Assembly (NCBI GenBank): GCA_023416965.1 | Contig: JAEZGJ010000296.1 | Location: 1-16,570, forward strand | Direction of reading: 5' to 3' | Source of the DNA: Pseudomonadota bacterium | GTDB taxonomy: Bacteria > Pseudomonadota > Alphaproteobacteria > Rhizobiales > Phreatobacteraceae | DNA length: 16,570 bases | Part shown: piece after piece, positions 14,086 through 16,570 of the stretch | Position numbering within the stretch: the first letter of the stretch is position 1 | How the letters are laid out: each line of letters opens with the position of its first letter | Made by a program: the position numbers and the translations under genes | Notes under the pieces: model-generated | What the model was told of the DNA's origin: nothing | The model's database searches: none | Seen by the model: the letters and a program-made list of their open reading frames with translations, nothing else

Positions 14086-14946
14086 GAGCCCGGCAGCGAT
14101 GGCGATGCCGGAGGCGACGATGAGGCCCATGCCCGTGAAGGTCACCGCGTCCGGCCGCTCGCCGAAGAACACCATGCCGATGACCAGGGCGAAGGCGGTC
14201 TTGGTGTAGTTGAACGGGCCGACCTGCGAGACCGGGGCGATGCGGAAGGCCTGGATGATCGCCGCCTGCCCGCCTGCGAGGAGAAGCCCCGCCAGCCCGA
14301 TCATCAGCGTCTGCTCGACCCCCATGGGCGCGAGGCCCTGCACCGTCGCCAGTGCGAGGGCGGCGACCATGACGACGCTGACGGTGGAGAAGGTCACCGT
14401 GCCCGATGCGATGTGGGCGGGGAGGAACTTCACGGTGATGTCGCGGAAGACGAAACAGACCGTGGTGGCCAGAACCAGCCCGATCGCCGGGTCGAAGCCG
14501 GCTGAGAAGGGCTTGGCGACCAGCAGGATTCCGGCGAAGCCGCAGGTCACAACCAGCCACTGCACAGGCGATACCTTCTCGCCGAGGACGAGGACCGCGA
14601 TCGGCAGCAGGAACATCGGCATGGACTGGGACACGGCCGTGACGTCGCCGATCGGCATGCGCCAGAGCGCCTGGAACAGGAAGAACACGGCCAGCCCCTC
14701 GGCCAGCGAGCGCCCCAGAACCAGCGGATGCCAGTAGCCGCGCAGCGAGAAGCGCGTGCCGGACACGGCGAGCCATGCGGCGACGCCGAGGGTGGCGAAG
14801 ACGCCGCGCACGCCGAGCGATTGGGCGACGCTCAGCGGGCCCATATAGGCCTTCACGATGGCGTCGTTGGTGGCGAAGAGCAGCATGGCGAGGGTCATCA
14901 GCCCCATGCCGAGGCGCAGCCTGCGCGAGGGATCCTGCCCGCTCAC
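14068..14946 (-). CDS. DMT-superfamily (EamA) transporter
   Basis: This is a 292-residue inner-membrane transporter of the drug/metabolite (EamA) superfamily with about ten helices in two five-helix repeats. The first repeat begins MGLMTLAMLLFATNDAIVKA and contains PIGDVTAVSQSMPMFLLPIAVLVLGE; the second ends APVSQVGPFNYTKTAFALVIGMVFFGE and GMGLIVASGIAIAA. The paired P-x-x-x-x-x-GE motifs before helices 5 and 10 are typical. Substrate is unknown; the type is common for metabolite exporters. I chose the GTG at 14946, which overlaps the kdsD stop (GTGA). An ATG at 14907 would give 279 residues and also lacks a ribosome site, so the start is not certain. The frame stays open to 16035, but that part is only the out-of-frame reading of kdsD. 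Confidence 0.87.
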   Translation of the reverse strand: MSGQDPSRRLRLGMGLMTLAMLLFATNDAIVKAYMGPLSVAQSLGVRGVFATLGVAAWLAVSGTRFSLRGYWHPLVLGRSLAEGLAVFFLFQALWRMPIGDVTAVSQSMPMFLLPIAVLVLGEKVSPVQWLVVTCGFAGILLVAKPFSAGFDPAIGLVLATTVCFVFRDITVKFLPAHIASGTVTFSTVSVVMVAALALATVQGLAPMGVEQTLMIGLAGLLLAGGQAAIIQAFRIAPVSQVGPFNYTKTAFALVIGMVFFGERPDAVTFTGMGLIVASGIAIAAGLGRPKG

Positions 14947-15938
14947 GCCACGCCCGCGCGCAGGAGGTCGTGGACGTGCAGGATGCCGACAGGCCGCCCG
15001 CCCTCCACCGCGAAGAGCGCCGTGATCTTGGTGCGGTTGAGGAGGTCGAGCACCTCGCTCGCCAGCTGGTCGGGGCGCGCCGTCTTCGGGGCGCGGGTCA
15101 TCACCGCCTCCACCGGCATGGCGAGGAGGTCGGCCTTCATGTGGCGGCGCAGGTCGCCGTCGGTGACGATGCCGGCGAGGGCCCCGCCGGGATCGACGAT
15201 GCCGCAGCAGCCGAAGCCCTTGGCGGTCATCTCGATCAGCACCTCGCTCATCGGCGTGCCGAGCGGCCTCAGCGGCAGCGCCTCGCCCTGGTGCATCACG
15301 TCGCGGACCTGGGCGAGCACGGCGCCGAGCTTGCCGCCGGGATGGAAGGTGCGGAAGTCGGCGGCGGTGAAGCCGCGCTCCTCCAGGAGGGCGATGGCGA
15401 GCGCGTCGCCGATGGCGAGCTGCATCAGCGTCGAGGTGGTCGGCGCCAGCCCGTTGGGGCAGGCCTCCTCGGCGCGCGGCAGGCCGAGGACCACGTCGGC
15501 CGCCTTGCCGAGCGCCGATTCGCCCGCCGAGGTGATGGCGACGAGGCCGACCCCGAAGCGGCGGGAGAAGGCGACGAGGTCGCGCAGCTCCACCGTCTCG
15601 CCGGACCAGGACAGGGCGAGGATGGCGTCGTCCGAGGTCACCATGCCGAGGTCGCCGTGGCTGGCCTCGCCCGGATGGACGAAGAAGGCCGGCGTGCCGG
15701 TGGAGGCGAGGGTCGCGGCGATCTTGCGTCCGACATGGCCGGACTTGCCCATGCCGGTGACGATGACCCGGCCCTTCACGTCCTTGAGGAGGGCGACGGC
15801 CGCCGCGAAGGGCTCGCCGAGCCCGTTGGCGAGGGCCGCCTCGAGGGCGGCGAGGCCCGCAGCCTCCACCGACAGCGTGCGCAGCGCCGAGGCGATGGCG
15901 GTGGACCGGGGCTCGGGCTGGGGTGCGTGTGATGCCAT
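14943..15938 (-). CDS. kdsD: Arabinose-5-phosphate isomerase (KpsF/GutQ family)
   Basis: This cytoplasmic enzyme converts ribulose 5-phosphate to arabinose 5-phosphate, the first step towards Kdo of lipopolysaccharide. The 331 residues match E. coli KdsD (about 328). A SIS domain (about 40-190) carries GMGKSGHVG with Lys65, HPGEASHGDLGMV, SWSGETVEL (Glu117), Glu157/158 in RAEEAC, and His199 in DFRTFHPGGKLG. These fit the catalytic Lys, Glu, Glu and His described for KdsD. Two CBS domains follow (about 210-268 and 275-330). The ATG at 15938 has a weak ribosome site. Its stop overlaps the DMT transporter start by 4 bp. Single-copy status, and so the choice between kdsD, gutQ and kpsF names, cannot be judged from one window. 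Confidence 0.93.
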   Translation of the reverse strand: MASHAPQPEPRSTAIASALRTLSVEAAGLAALEAALANGLGEPFAAAVALLKDVKGRVIVTGMGKSGHVGRKIAATLASTGTPAFFVHPGEASHGDLGMVTSDDAILALSWSGETVELRDLVAFSRRFGVGLVAITSAGESALGKAADVVLGLPRAEEACPNGLAPTTSTLMQLAIGDALAIALLEERGFTAADFRTFHPGGKLGAVLAQVRDVMHQGEALPLRPLGTPMSEVLIEMTAKGFGCCGIVDPGGALAGIVTDGDLRRHMKADLLAMPVEAVMTRAPKTARPDQLASEVLDLLNRTKITALFAVEGGRPVGILHVHDLLRAGVA

Positions 15939-16125
15939 GGCTCAGTATCGAAGGCCGGACCATCCGGCTGGAACCCGGCGCCGGCGGCGCTGGCGGAAGG
16001 CGGGTCCCCTTAGCATGACGCGCTGCGGGACGCATCCTCCCGGCGAGCGGCGCGCCTGCATCAACCCGACGTTAACCACGGCTCTTTACGTCTTGTTGAG
16101 GAAATCGGCGGGGAAGAATCGGGTC
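15939..16125. promoter_or_regulatory. Divergent gap with possible CtrA-like site (16061-16076)
   Basis: This 187-bp gap separates kdsD from the divergent secreted-protein gene. TCAA-N7-TTAAC at 16061-16076 is one base away from the alphaproteobacterial CtrA box TTAA-N7-TTAA(C), an AT-rich island in very GC-rich DNA. It lies about 50-70 bp before the right-hand gene and about 125 bp before kdsD. No clear sigma-70 pair is seen for either gene. The CtrA reading is tentative. Confidence 0.3.
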
Positions 16126-16570
16126 TTGGGTCACATCACCCGCATGGTCTTGGGTGTCGGCGCCCTCGCGCTCGTCCTGGGCGGGACGGGCTTGCCGTCG
16201 CACGCCCAGCGCCTGCACACGGGAACCCCGCCCACCAGCACCGACGATGTCGGTCGCGACGCCGGCTGGCAGGGCCTCGCCCCCGTGGAGCCGCCGATCC
16301 CCGACACGCTGTCCGCCCCCCGCACCGACGCCGAGGCGGCGGGTCTGAGGCCGGCCGTTCCTCCCGCCCCTCCCGGAGAATCCCGCAGCGTCGGCGCCCA
16401 GCGCGACAGGATCAGGGCCGAGGCGCGGAGGTCCCCATGGTCCGCCCGTCCCGAGCGACCCGGCGCCCTGCCACCGGATACGGGCGTCGCCGCGCCGCCC
16501 CCCGCAACTCCGGCCGCGCTGCGTCCCTCATCACGGCCCGCTCCGATGGCGAACCGCCGGACGGGACGAC
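16126..16570 (+). CDS. Secreted or envelope proline-rich protein, 5' part (cut by window end)
   Basis: The frame is open from at least here to the right edge. A hydrophobic signal-type segment VLGVGALALVLGGTGLPSHAQ ends at a good signal peptidase site (SHA or HAQ). It is followed by a low-complexity region rich in Pro, Ala, Arg and Thr with no recognisable domain. I prefer the TTG at 16126, with GGGGAAG (16110-16116) 9 nt upstream, because it adds His and Arg before the hydrophobic core. The ATG at 16144 gives a signal peptide with no positive charge. TTG codons at 16093/16096 would add more basic residues but lack a ribosome site. Alphaproteobacterial outer-membrane beta-barrel proteins can begin this way, but the functional part lies outside the window. 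It diverges from kdsD. Confidence 0.6.
   Translation, partial: MGHITRMVLGVGALALVLGGTGLPSHAQRLHTGTPPTSTDDVGRDAGWQGLAPVEPPIPDTLSAPRTDAEAAGLRPAVPPAPPGESRSVGAQRDRIRAEARRSPWSARPERPGALPPDTGVAAPPPATPAALRPSSRPAPMANRRTGR

Noticed and set aside
14947..16035. In-frame extension of the DMT transporter to a 655-residue protein, starting at an ATG after GGGAGG
   Set aside because: The extra 363 codons are the out-of-frame reading of kdsD, Arg/Pro/His-rich and domain-free. kdsD itself is clearly the real gene there.
1..16570. CRISPR arrays, tRNA or rRNA genes, insertion sequences, toxin-antitoxin or defence genes
   Set aside because: No regularly spaced repeats, tRNA-like folds, transposase or integrase motifs, or defence-type domains were found on reading both strands.

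Overview
The window is very GC-rich and gene-dense. Gene content and protein styles point to the chromosome of an alphaproteobacterium, probably Hyphomicrobiales (Rhizobiales). The clues are an alphaproteobacterial-type EF-P, a Liv-type ABC cluster led by an acyl-CoA ligase, a KdsD of the KpsF/GutQ type, and frequent GTG starts with ATGA/GTGA stop-start overlaps. This placement is inference. I see no transposase, integrase, phage gene, tRNA, rRNA or CRISPR array. It reads as ordinary core and metabolic chromosome, and I found no convincing undescribed multi-gene system.

Left part (1-3060): the 3' end of a GNAT acetyltransferase gene converges on and slightly overlaps epmA (EF-P beta-lysine ligase). 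Divergent from epmA are a TesB-like thioesterase gene and efp, which has a GTG start and ends in a clear intrinsic terminator. EpmA and its substrate EF-P are therefore encoded about 1 kb apart, and EF-P keeps the modifiable Lys34. The next gap (3056-3262) holds a long inverted repeat.

Middle (3263-11817), all on the minus strand. At the promoter-distal end are a small NTF2/SnoaL-like protein and a YugP-type membrane zinc peptidase. Upstream is a six-gene operon read right to left: AMP-binding acyl-CoA ligase, livG, livH, livM, livK, livF. Its parts form a complete ABC importer (one periplasmic binding protein, two permeases, two ATPases) plus an enzyme that could trap the imported acid as its CoA thioester. 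The substrate cannot be read from the sequence. Stable hairpins lie on each side of livK.

Right part (11818-14059), plus strand: a 287-bp divergent regulatory region, an AraC-family regulator, then azlC and azlD (a two-component branched-chain amino acid exporter type). A near-identical 17-nt motif lies 30-31 nt upstream of both araC and azlC and is the best candidate operator in the window.

Right end (14068-16570): minus-strand kdsD (arabinose-5-phosphate isomerase, Kdo/LPS synthesis) overlaps by 4 bp a DMT/EamA transporter gene. Divergent from kdsD is the start of a secreted, proline-rich protein gene cut by the window edge. A possible CtrA-like site lies in the gap between them.
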